Shown: positions 16,165-23,225 of the stretch, one piece after another | Numbering within the stretch: position 1 is the first letter of the stretch | Layout of the letters: each line of letters opens with the position of its first letter | NCBI GenBank assembly: GCA_964569015.1 | Contig: CAZMSN010000010.1 | Coordinates: forward strand, 1 to 45,328 | From: CAYQEC01 sp964569015 | GTDB lineage: Bacteria > Actinomycetota > Acidimicrobiia > Spongiisociales > UBA5794 | DNA: 45,328 bases | Direction: 5' to 3' | Position numbers and translations under genes: made by a program | The notes under the pieces: model-generated | The model's database searches: none | What the model was told of the DNA's origin: nothing | The model's input: the letters and a program-made list of their open reading frames with translations, nothing else

Positions 16165-17289
16165 TCACCTGCCAATCAGGTTCAAGAACTCGCTGCGGGT
16201 TCGGGCATCCGACTTGAAGGTCCCCAGCATGGCGCTCGTCACCATCGAGCTGTCCTGCTTCTGGACACCGCGCATCATCATGCAGAGGTGCTTGCCTTCC
16301 ATCACCACGGCCACGCCATGGGGCTCGAGGATCGAGTCGAGGGCGTGGGCGACCTGGTTGGTGAGGCGCTCCTGCACCTGGAGGCGCCGGGCATAGAGGT
16401 CGACGATGCGGGCGACCTTGGAGAGCCCGATGATGGAGCCCTTGGGAAGATAGGCCACCGCGGCCTTCCCGAAGAACGGCAGCATGTGGTGCTCACACAT
16501 CGAGTAGAACTCGATGTCCTTCACCAGCACCATCTCGTCCGCCCCCTCCGCGTCGAAGATGGCGTCGTTGACCACCTCGTCGAGCGACACCGAGTAGCCG
16601 CTCGTCAGGAAATCCAGCGCCTTGGCGACCCGCAACGGCGTGCGGGCCAAGCCCTGGCGATCGGGATCCTCGCCCATCTCGACGAGCTGCTGGCGCACCA
16701 GCGCCTCGAGCTGAGGTGCGTAGACGTCGCCGACCTCATCGAAGTCCTGCGGAGCCCGCAACTCAAAGGGCGAGCTGAGGTGAATGGCCCTGGCCGGCCG
16801 CACCTTCTCCCGGGCGGCGTCGATGCGCTCCACGAGATCGAACACGGTCGACCCGGTCACCGGGTCGACCCAATCCGGGACCACATCTGCGATGGGCACC
16901 GCCACGTGCGCGGCCGTCGCCGTGTTGGGATCGGGGATCCGCCAGTCGCCGAGGTCGTCCACCCGGTCGCCGTAGTAGGCGATGTCGATGTCGATGGTGC
17001 GGGGAGCGTTCTTGTCGCCGGTGCGCTCCCGGCCGAGTTCCGTCTCGATGCGGCGCAGCTCGACGCGGAGTTGCTCGGGATCCAGATCCGTCCGGATGAC
17101 GGCCGCGGCGTTGAAGAACGCCGGCGCGCCCTCGGGACCGCCGACGGGCACGCTCTCGAAGAAGCGGCTCACCCGCAGGACCTCGATGCCGTGGTGCCTG
17201 CGCAACAGACGGATCGCCTCCGGCAGGTAGCGCTCCCGCTCGATGTTCGAACCGAGTGAGATGACGGCCTGGACGAAATCGCTGCTCAC
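16165..17289 (-). CDS. folKE: FolK-FolE fusion: HPPK plus GTP cyclohydrolase I
   Basis: A 374-residue bifunctional folate enzyme. Residues about 8-160 are 6-hydroxymethyl-7,8-dihydropterin pyrophosphokinase (SLGSNIERERYL, the Arg/Asp-rich ERTGDKNAPRTIDIDIAYYGD). Residues about 185-374 are GTP cyclohydrolase I, with zinc ligands in SMCEHHMLPFFG and the late Cys in GKHLCMMMRGVQKQ, plus the family's SSMVTSAMLG. It thus joins the first step from GTP with a later pterin activation step; FolB, which acts between them, is encoded just upstream. The GTG start lies 6 bp after the folB stop behind AGGAG. Confidence 0.9.
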   Translation of the reverse strand: MSSDFVQAVISLGSNIERERYLPEAIRLLRRHHGIEVLRVSRFFESVPVGGPEGAPAFFNAAAVIRTDLDPEQLRVELRRIETELGRERTGDKNAPRTIDIDIAYYGDRVDDLGDWRIPDPNTATAAHVAVPIADVVPDWVDPVTGSTVFDLVERIDAAREKVRPARAIHLSSPFELRAPQDFDEVGDVYAPQLEALVRQQLVEMGEDPDRQGLARTPLRVAKALDFLTSGYSVSLDEVVNDAIFDAEGADEMVLVKDIEFYSMCEHHMLPFFGKAAVAYLPKGSIIGLSKVARIVDLYARRLQVQERLTNQVAHALDSILEPHGVAVVMEGKHLCMMMRGVQKQDSSMVTSAMLGTFKSDARTRSEFLNLIGR

Positions 17290-17295
17290 GAGCTC

Positions 17296-17682
17296 CTACT
17301 CCCTGGGTTCCTGATCTACAACGCGGGAACGACGGATGGTGATTCCCACCGATCGGGCGTGCCGCAGCGCCCCCGGCTTCTCCACCGTCAGCTCCACGGC
17401 CTCGACCCGCGGCTCGGTTGCGAAACAGACGTCGGCCAGCTCCTGAGCGAGGCGCTCCACCAGCATCGGCTCGCCGTCTCGAATGTGGTCGATCATCGCC
17501 TTGGCAATGGTTCGATAATTGGCGGCGTCGCTGATGTCATCGCTGCGGGCGGCGGGCCCGATATCGACCCACAAGGTCGCGTTGACGAGAATCTCCTGCG
17601 GATTGGCCCGCTCCTCGGGCTTGATCCCGACGATGCCGGTGACGCTCAGATCCCTGATGTGGATGCGGTCGAGTGGATCCAT
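17296..17682 (-). CDS. folB: dihydroneopterin aldolase
   Basis: A 128-residue FolB protein that converts dihydroneopterin to 6-hydroxymethyl-dihydropterin and glycolaldehyde. Typical features are IHIRDLSVTGIVGIKPEERANPQ at the start, NYRTIAKAMIDHI in the middle, the substrate-binding Glu in LVERLAQELAD and the C-terminal VEKPGALRHARSVGI with its catalytic Lys. It is first in a two-gene unit with the FolK-FolE fusion. TAGCCT ends 6 nt before the ATG and no ribosome site is visible, so translation is probably leaderless. Confidence 0.93.
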   Translation of the reverse strand: MDPLDRIHIRDLSVTGIVGIKPEERANPQEILVNATLWVDIGPAARSDDISDAANYRTIAKAMIDHIRDGEPMLVERLAQELADVCFATEPRVEAVELTVEKPGALRHARSVGITIRRSRVVDQEPRE

Positions 17683-17688
17683 GCGTCG

Positions 17689-17694
17689 AGGCTA
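17689..17694 (-). promoter_or_regulatory. -10 element TAGCCT of folB
   Basis: TAGCCT on the minus strand ends 6 nt before the folB ATG. It lies inside a short hairpin, CGAGGC/GCCTCG (17687-17702). Confidence 0.45.
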
Positions 17695-17727
17695 CCGCCT
17701 CGGGAGGCCGGAGCCGGCGCCGGCGGG

Positions 17728-18459
17728 TCAGGTCAGATGCCCTCCGCCGTCGACTCGGAGGATCTCGCCGGTGACGAAGTCGTTGCCGATGAGCGACAAG
17801 ACCGCTGCAACCACCGGCTCGGTGCCGCCCACCCGCTCGAGCGGGAGGTCGGCGGCGAGCCGTTCCGCGTACTCGGCTCCCTTTCCCGGAGGCGGGAGGA
17901 TGATGCCGAGAGCGACCGCATTGACCCTGATGCGGGGCGCCAGCGCCACAGCGGCGGCGCGAGTGAAGGTGTCGATGCCGCCTTTCGCCACGATGTAGGA
18001 GAAGTGGTCACGGCCGGGAGCAGCGGTGCGCACGTCGGTGAGGTTCACCACCGCGCCCGTCTCGGTCTCGGGGAGGGCCGCGGCGAACGCTTGTGTGAGG
18101 AAGACCGGGCTCATCAGGGTGAGGTCGTGGGTGCGGCGCCACCCGTCGACCGTGACATCGGCGAGGGTATCGAAGGGAAACCGGGACGCCGAGTTCACCA
18201 GGATGGAGACCGGCCCGAGCGCCTCGGTGGCCTGCGCCACGAGGCCGTGAGCGTTCGAGGGATCGCGCAGATCGGCCGAGCCGAATCCAGCCCGGGAGCC
18301 CATCCGACGGATCTCCTCGGCAGTCTCTTCGGCTTCCTCAGCCGACTGGCTGTAGTGGACGAAGACGTCACCGCCGGCAGCGGCGAGGCCGAGCGAGATC
18401 GCCTTTCCGACCCTCTTTGCGCCCCCGGTGACGAGGGCCACCCTGCCGCGAACGTCCAT
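17728..18459 (-). CDS. SDR of the pteridine reductase / FolM type
   Basis: A 243-residue short-chain dehydrogenase. The nucleotide-binding loop is VTGGAKRVGKAI, with the Arg of the TGxxxRxG form that marks PTR1/FolM pteridine reductases and prefers NADPH, followed by VHYSQSAEEAEET. The active-site Tyr/Lys are in FSYIVAKGG. The C-terminus DFVTGEILRVDGG is standard. In the same orientation and directly upstream of folB-folKE, it most likely reduces dihydrobiopterin-, dihydromonapterin- or dihydrofolate-like substrates. The start is ATG 18459, supported by TACGCT 7 nt upstream; a longer frame exists but adds non-conserved residues. Confidence 0.8.
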   Translation of the reverse strand: MDVRGRVALVTGGAKRVGKAISLGLAAAGGDVFVHYSQSAEEAEETAEEIRRMGSRAGFGSADLRDPSNAHGLVAQATEALGPVSILVNSASRFPFDTLADVTVDGWRRTHDLTLMSPVFLTQAFAAALPETETGAVVNLTDVRTAAPGRDHFSYIVAKGGIDTFTRAAAVALAPRIRVNAVALGIILPPPGKGAEYAERLAADLPLERVGGTEPVVAAVLSLIGNDFVTGEILRVDGGGHLT

Positions 18460-18466
18460 AGAACCC

Positions 18467-18472
18467 AGCGTA
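18467..18472 (-). promoter_or_regulatory. -10 element TACGCT of the pteridine-reductase-like gene
   Basis: TACGCT on the minus strand ends 7 nt before the ATG at 18459, fitting a leaderless start. Confidence 0.45.
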
Positions 18473-18565
18473 GCGGGCGGGTGAGAAGGCGACCGGCACG
18501 GCTGTCTTCCTCGGCGCGGGAGCCACGAGGCGGCAGCCGGGAGCCTCGCAGGCCGGAACACGGAC

Positions 18566-18571
18566 TATCTT
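18566..18571 (+). promoter_or_regulatory. -10 element TATCTT of the gene at 18580
   Basis: TATCTT ends 8 nt before the GTG at 18580, with no ribosome site between. It is divergent from the pteridine-reductase-like gene. Confidence 0.45.
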
Positions 18572-18579
18572 GTCACCCG

Positions 18580-19161
18580 GTGAGCAAGAACGACCCCAAG
18601 CACGGCCGCTGGATCCTGCCCCTCGTGGTGCTCGGATTGATCGTCTTCACGTACACGTTCGTGAAGGCGCTTCCGGAAGGAACGGTCGAGGAGACGACCA
18701 CCACGGTCGCCGGAGCCGGCACGTCCACCACCACTGCGGACTCGTCGACCACCACGACTCTTCCCGAGGACATCGTCGAATTCGTCAATCTCGTCGACGG
18801 CCTGTCGACGAGGGTCTCGGATCTCGCTACCGAATCACAGAAGATCAACGACGATTTCGACAGTGAGACGGTGCTCTTCGGCCCGACCCGGGACACGATG
18901 CGAGAGCTGCAGATCGACGTGGACACGCTGGTGGCCGAGATCGGCGACGCCTACGTTCCCGAGGGCGCCCTCGTCGCCTGGAGCGACGTCAAGAGCGTCT
19001 CGTCGGCGATGGCGACCGCCGCCAGCGACATGTTCGACGGCCTGGTCAAGACCGAAGGCTCCCAGAAGCGTCTCGAATCCAACGACACGCTCCAGGAGAC
19101 CGCCACCCAGCTCGTCGGGTCACTGGCGACGGCGAAGGCGTCAGTCACCTCCGAGGGCTGA
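18580..19161 (+). CDS. membrane-anchored helical protein of unknown function
   Basis: A 193-residue protein. One membrane helix (about 11-29, ILPLVVLGLIVFTYTFV) is followed by a Thr-rich linker (about 38-60) and a helical extracytoplasmic domain of roughly 130 residues with regular heptad-like spacing (LVDGLSTRVSDLATESQKIND). I recognise no family. The GTG start was chosen because the protein then starts a few residues before the membrane helix and TATCTT lies 8 nt upstream; the much longer open frame before it is antisense to the SDR gene and not real. Confidence 0.65.
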   Translation: MSKNDPKHGRWILPLVVLGLIVFTYTFVKALPEGTVEETTTTVAGAGTSTTTADSSTTTTLPEDIVEFVNLVDGLSTRVSDLATESQKINDDFDSETVLFGPTRDTMRELQIDVDTLVAEIGDAYVPEGALVAWSDVKSVSSAMATAASDMFDGLVKTEGSQKRLESNDTLQETATQLVGSLATAKASVTSEG

Positions 19162-19190
19162 GCTCTGCCGACTCGCCGACTCGAATGCGA

Positions 19191-19222
19191 GAAGAGGGAA
19201 CGGCGCCGTCCGTTCCCTCTTC
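19191..19222. terminator. strong hairpin between convergent genes
   Basis: A perfect 13-bp stem GAAGAGGGAACGG with its complement (19191-19203 and 19210-19222) and a 6-nt loop. It sits between the ends of the 18580 gene and the GSII gene and could terminate both directions. Confidence 0.7.
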
Positions 19223-19234
19223 AGATTGCTCCCC

Positions 19235-20245
19235 CTACGAGCCCTTGCTCTCGAGATAGCTGCACACAGTGTCGGTGATCAAGCTAGTGACGACGTAGGG
19301 ATCCATGTTGGCGTTGGGCCGCCGGTCCTCGATGTAGCCCTTGCCGTCTCGATGGACCTGCCACGGAATACGCACCGAGGCGCCGCGGTCGGAGACCGCG
19401 TACCGGTACTCGGTCCATGGGGCCGTCTCGTGCAGACCGGTGAGTCGGCTCTCGATGTCGGCGCCGTAGTTCTTGATGTGCAGATCTGCCTTCTGCCCGA
19501 GCGCTTCACAGGCGGCGATGACGTCGTCGTAGCCGTCGCGCATGCTCTCGGTGGAGAAGTTGGTGTGGGCCCCGGCGCCGTTCCAGTCGCCCTTGACCGG
19601 TTTCGGCATGAGGTGAGCCGAGATGTCGTAGTCCTCGGCGATCCGGTACAGGAGCCAGCGAGCAAGCCACAGCTGATCGGATACCTCCACCGGATCGAGA
19701 GGCCCGACCTGGAACTCCCACTGGCCGATCATGACCTCGGCGTTGGTGCCGGAGATGGCGATCCCGGCGGTCATGCACGCCTCGGTGTGGTGTTCCACCA
19801 CGTCACGGCCCCAGATCTCGTCGGCGCCAACGCCGCAGTAGTAGCCACCCTGTGGCGCCGGGAACCCGCCCAGCGGCCAACCGTGGGGGCGCCCGTCCTT
19901 GAAGAACGTGTACTCCTGCTCGATGCCGAACAGCGGCTTGTGGTCCTTGTAGCGCTCGAAGGTCGCGAGACACTTGGCGCGGGTGTTCGTCTCGTGCGGT
20001 GTCATGTCGGTGAGAAGCACCTCGGTCATGACCAGCTTGTCATCACCGCCCCGGATCGGGTCCGGCACCATGGCGACCGGCCGCAACACGCAATCCGAGT
20101 CTTCCCCGGGCGCCTGCTCGGTGCTCGAACCGTCGAATCCCCAGATCGGCGGGGATTCACCGTCGGGGACGATCTTGGTCTTGGACCGCAGCTTGGCAGT
20201 TGGCTTCTGCCCATCGATCCAGATGTATTCCGCCCGGTACGGCAT
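19235..20245 (-). CDS. glnII: type II glutamine synthetase (eukaryotic-type GSII)
   Basis: A 336-residue GSII that makes glutamine from glutamate, ammonia and ATP. Recognisable blocks are the beta-grasp EYIWIDGQ..., WGFDGSSTEQA, the metal-site FGIEQEYTFF, the GQWEFQVGP strand, KGDWNGAGAHTNFST and RGASVRIPWQV. GSII enzymes lack the adenylylation Tyr loop and are controlled mainly at transcription. The ATG at 20245 follows a GA-rich ribosome site. It is divergent from glnA2-glnR across a region with a candidate GlnR box. A much longer frame running upstream over the glnA2 region is antisense sequence. Confidence 0.95.
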   Translation of the reverse strand: MPYRAEYIWIDGQKPTAKLRSKTKIVPDGESPPIWGFDGSSTEQAPGEDSDCVLRPVAMVPDPIRGGDDKLVMTEVLLTDMTPHETNTRAKCLATFERYKDHKPLFGIEQEYTFFKDGRPHGWPLGGFPAPQGGYYCGVGADEIWGRDVVEHHTEACMTAGIAISGTNAEVMIGQWEFQVGPLDPVEVSDQLWLARWLLYRIAEDYDISAHLMPKPVKGDWNGAGAHTNFSTESMRDGYDDVIAACEALGQKADLHIKNYGADIESRLTGLHETAPWTEYRYAVSDRGASVRIPWQVHRDGKGYIEDRRPNANMDPYVVTSLITDTVCSYLESKGS

Positions 20246-20329
20246 GTGCACTCTCTCTTTCGTGCGTGGCTGCATTCCGTCCAGCGAGCCGTTCAGCGCG
20301 AAGCTGCGCTGCCTCCTCGGCACGCGGCG

Positions 20330-20375
20330 GTCACATTCACAGCAGTCCATTTCAATGGGGTTGCCGGAATGTGAA
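20330..20375. promoter_or_regulatory. candidate GlnR box region between divergent glutamine synthetase genes
   Basis: On the minus strand, 20375-20360 reads TTCAC-ATTCCG-GCAAC, close to the actinobacterial GlnR consensus gTnAC-n6-GaAAc. The octamer TCACATTC also occurs at 20331-20338, forming an inverted repeat with GAATGTGA (20367-20374). The box lies 115 bp before glnII and 84 bp before glnA2, so one protein could control both. Confidence 0.4.
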
Positions 20376-20458
20376 CGCTGTGTTTCGGACGGTACCCCCG
20401 GCTGTCCCGATTCTCCAAGGTGACGTACGATGACCCGGCGCAGGAGGTGCACACCACG

Positions 20459-21787
20459 ATGCGGAAACAAGAGCAGTACGTGCTGAGATCCGTCGAGGAG
20501 CGGGGCATCCGGTTCGTACGGCTGTGGTTCACCGACATCCTCGGCACGCTGAAGTCGTTCGCGATCACGCCGGCCGAGCTGGAGACCGCGTTCGAGGAGG
20601 GGATGCGATTCGACGGATCGTCCATCGACGGCTTCTCCCGGGTCCAGGAGGCGGACATGCTCGCCAAACCGGATCCGACGACCTTTCAGATCCTCCCCTG
20701 GCGCAGCAGCGACGCCGGGGTAGCCCGGATGTTCTGCGACATCGTCACCCCCGACGGGGAGCGCTTCGAAGGCGACCCGCGCTGGGTCCTCCAGCGCAAT
20801 CTGCAGCGCGCCGCCGATCTCGGCTATTCGTTCTTCGTCGGGCCCGAGGTCGAGTTCTTCTACTTCGAGGACTCCGGCCCCGAGCCGAAGGTACTCGACC
20901 GCGGCGGGTACTTCGACCTCACCCCGCTCGACATCGCCCAGGAGTACCGGCGCCGCACCATCGTCGCCCTCGAGCAGCTCGGCATTCCGGTCGAATCCTC
21001 CCACCACGAGGTGTCGCCGAGTCAGCACGAGCTCGACCTGCGTCACACCGACGCCCTCTCGATGGCCGACAACCTCGTCACCACCCGCCTGGCGGTCAAG
21101 GAGGTGGCCATGGAGCACGACATCTATGCCACGTTCATGCCGAAGCCACTGGAGCACCACGACGGGAGCGGCCTCCATCTCCACCTCTCCCTGTTCCGAG
21201 GGGACGACAACGCGTTCTACGGCGAGAGCGATCCCGAGGGCCTGTCCAAGATCGGGCGCAGCTTCATCGCAGGCTTGCTGAGACACGCCGGCGAGATCAC
21301 CGCCATCACCAACCAGTGGATCAACTCCTACAAGCGCCTGGTGACCGGCTTCGAGGCCCCCATCTACGAGATCTGGGGTCGCAACAACCAATCCGCCCTG
21401 GTGAGAGTCCCGACGGCCAAGGAGGGCAAACCGTCCTCGACCCGGATCGAGTACCGATCCCCAGATCCCGCCTGCAACCCGTACCTGGTCTTCTCGGTGA
21501 TCCTGGCCGCCGGCCTCGCCGGGATCGAGAAGGACTACGAGGTACCCGAACCCACCGCCAACAACGTCTTCGAGATGTCCCGCACCGAACGCAAGGCCGC
21601 CGGGATCAGGCGCTTGCCCGGCGACCTCTCGGCGGCGCTGACGGCGATGGAGTCCTCCGATCTCGTGCGGGATGCTCTCGGGGAACACGTGTTTGAGTGG
21701 TTCCTCCGCAACAAGCGCTCCGAGTGGGAGCGCTACGAGCATCACGTCTCACGCTATGAGCTGGCCGAGTACCTCCCGGTGCTGTGA
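20459..21787 (+). CDS. glnA2: type I glutamine synthetase, GlnA2-like
   Basis: A 442-residue GSI. The N-terminus QEQYVLRSVEERGIRFVRLW and FAITPAELETAFEEGMRFDGSS closely follow mycobacterial GlnA2. Catalytic blocks include GPEVEFFYF, the loop HHEVSPSQHELDLR, MPKPLEHHDGSGLHLHLS and RIEYRSPDPACNPYL. GlnA2-type enzymes are usually not the main, adenylylated synthetase and may act on related substrates, so glutamine production is likely but not certain. I start at ATG 20459 with GGAGG 12 nt before it; GTG 20420 and GTG 20447 are in frame. Its stop overlaps the start of glnR, so they form an operon. Confidence 0.92.
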   Translation: MRKQEQYVLRSVEERGIRFVRLWFTDILGTLKSFAITPAELETAFEEGMRFDGSSIDGFSRVQEADMLAKPDPTTFQILPWRSSDAGVARMFCDIVTPDGERFEGDPRWVLQRNLQRAADLGYSFFVGPEVEFFYFEDSGPEPKVLDRGGYFDLTPLDIAQEYRRRTIVALEQLGIPVESSHHEVSPSQHELDLRHTDALSMADNLVTTRLAVKEVAMEHDIYATFMPKPLEHHDGSGLHLHLSLFRGDDNAFYGESDPEGLSKIGRSFIAGLLRHAGEITAITNQWINSYKRLVTGFEAPIYEIWGRNNQSALVRVPTAKEGKPSSTRIEYRSPDPACNPYLVFSVILAAGLAGIEKDYEVPEPTANNVFEMSRTERKAAGIRRLPGDLSAALTAMESSDLVRDALGEHVFEWFLRNKRSEWERYEHHVSRYELAEYLPVL

Positions 21788-22440
21788 TCATGTACGTCCC
21801 CGTGTACCCGGCATCTCCCTCGGCCGCCCTGACCGCGGCGATCATCGAGACGGGGAACCGCCCGGTCCCCATCGACGCGGTGACGCACCTCACCACCAAG
21901 CGGCCTCGTGAAGGGTGGGGAGTAGCAGTCGTCGAGATCTCCGACGACGCGGGAATCGCCCTGTCGACGGCGCGGAAGATCCACAGCGACCACGCCCTGC
22001 CGGTGCTGCTGGTGCTCGACCGGATCCACACCGAAGATCTCGAAGGGCAGGCGGGATTCGACGACTTCTTGCTCTCCCCCATCGACGCCGACGAGCTGAG
22101 GACCCGTCTCAGCCGCCTCCGAAGCACCGGCGGGAATGAACCTGGGGAAGAGACGCTGTACTTCCAGGACCTGGTACTGAACACCGCCACCTACCAAGCC
22201 ACGGTCGATGGGAATCCACGTGATCTCACCTACATGGAGTATGAGCTGCTCCGCTTCTTCGTCGAGAACCCGGGCAGGGTGTGGTCGCGAGAGCAGATCC
22301 TGTCCCGGGTCTGGGGCTATGACTACTTCGGTGGCTCCCGTACCGTCGACGTTCACGTGCGGCGGCTTCGCGCCAAGCTCGGTGAGGAACGCAGCTCGTG
22401 GATCACCACTGTGCGCTCGGTGGGATACCGGTTCGGCTGA
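21784..22440 (+). CDS. glnR: GlnR-like orphan OmpR-family regulator
   Basis: A 218-residue regulator. The N-terminal half is a receiver-like fold without the normal acidic pocket and conserved Lys (VVEISDDAGIALSTARKIHSD... DDFLLSPIDADELRTRL), which matches the atypical, phosphorylation-independent receiver of actinobacterial GlnR. The C-terminal half (about 118-218) is an OmpR winged helix (LTYMEYELLRFFVENPGRVWSREQILSRVWG, RTVDVHVRRLRAKLGEE, IRTVRSVGYRF type). GlnR controls nitrogen assimilation genes. Here it is cotranscribed with glnA2. The start is either GTG 21784, overlapping the glnA2 stop, or ATG 21790. Confidence 0.8.
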   Translation: MIMYVPVYPASPSAALTAAIIETGNRPVPIDAVTHLTTKRPREGWGVAVVEISDDAGIALSTARKIHSDHALPVLLVLDRIHTEDLEGQAGFDDFLLSPIDADELRTRLSRLRSTGGNEPGEETLYFQDLVLNTATYQATVDGNPRDLTYMEYELLRFFVENPGRVWSREQILSRVWGYDYFGGSRTVDVHVRRLRAKLGEERSSWITTVRSVGYRFG

Positions 22441-22504
22441 GGGAGCCACCGCGCTCGTCCCCGTGCCTACGCTCACGTGCGACGGCGTCCATGGAGGGAT
22501 AGGG

Positions 22505-23110
22505 ATGAACGATTATCCAATCGCGTTCGCTGCCGAGTACGGAGACGGCTCACGCGACCGTGGCCTGGCTGCGCTCGGTGCCGCCTTCTTCCTCAAGGTC
22601 GTGCTGCTGATTCCCCACCTCATCGTGCTCTTCTTCGTCTATCTCGCGGCTTGCTTCGCGATCTGGTTCGGCTTCTTCGCGATCACCTTCACCGGGAAGC
22701 TCCCGGAGGGCATCGCCCGGTTCACCGAAGGTGTCATCGGTTGGAGCGTCCGAACCGCGGCATGGCTCACCGGCGTCACCGACGTCTACCCACCGTTCTC
22801 TCTGCAGGCGCCCGACTACCCGGTCCGAGTCACCATCATCGAGGCCGCGCCCGAGCGGCATCGTGGGCTGGCGGCACTGGGCATCATCTGGCTCAAGGCG
22901 ATCCTCCTGATCCCTCACATGATGATCCTGTGGGGCCTCGGGGCTGCGATGGAGCTCGCCGCCTATGTCGGCTTCTGGATCGTGGCCATCAAGGGCACGC
23001 TCCCGAAGGGCTTGTTCGATCTCATGACCGGAGTGATGCGGTGGTACGTGCGCGCCTGGGGATGGATGACGAGCCTGACCGACCGCTACCCGCCCTTCGC
23101 CCTGGACTGA
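22505..23110 (+). CDS. DUF4389 membrane protein with an internal duplication
   Basis: A 201-residue membrane protein made of two similar halves. FLKVVLLIPHLIVLFFV in the first half matches WLKAILLIPHMMILWGL in the second, and each half ends with a short helix and a YPPFxL motif (DVYPPFSL, DRYPPFAL). Each half has about two membrane helices and a G-x-LP-x-G loop. This is the DUF4389 arrangement; function is unknown. The ATG follows GGAGGG by five bases. It lies 64 bp after glnR in the same direction and may be cotranscribed. Confidence 0.85.
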   Translation: MNDYPIAFAAEYGDGSRDRGLAALGAAFFLKVVLLIPHLIVLFFVYLAACFAIWFGFFAITFTGKLPEGIARFTEGVIGWSVRTAAWLTGVTDVYPPFSLQAPDYPVRVTIIEAAPERHRGLAALGIIWLKAILLIPHMMILWGLGAAMELAAYVGFWIVAIKGTLPKGLFDLMTGVMRWYVRAWGWMTSLTDRYPPFALD

Positions 23111-23129
23111 CCGCCGGCACCCCTACACA

Positions 23130-23219
23130 CCAACCCTGGGTTGGCAGCACTGGAAACCCGGCATACGAACCCTGGGTTGGCAACGCTGAAAACCCGGCAT
23201 ACCAACCCTGGGTTCGCAG
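23130..23219. repeat. 36-bp tandem repeat with a palindromic core
   Basis: Three copies begin at 23132, 23168 and 23204, exactly 36 bp apart; the third is partial. Each starts with AACCCTGGGTT. The first copy sits in a perfect 15-nt palindrome, CCAACCCTGGGTTGG (23130-23144). It fills the gap between the convergent DUF4389 and aldehyde dehydrogenase genes and may act as a terminator or a REP-like element. Three copies are too few, and too tightly packed, for CRISPR. Confidence 0.75.
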
Positions 23220-23225
23220 AAGGGG

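Noticed and set aside
19235..21745. An 836-codon open frame on the minus strand extending GSII upstream
   Set aside because: The part above 20245 is antisense to glnA2, has low-complexity composition typical of the complement of a high-GC gene, and GSII has a normal start at 20245.
23130..23219. CRISPR array
   Set aside because: The units are identical throughout with no unique spacers, there are only about 2.5 copies, and no cas gene is present.
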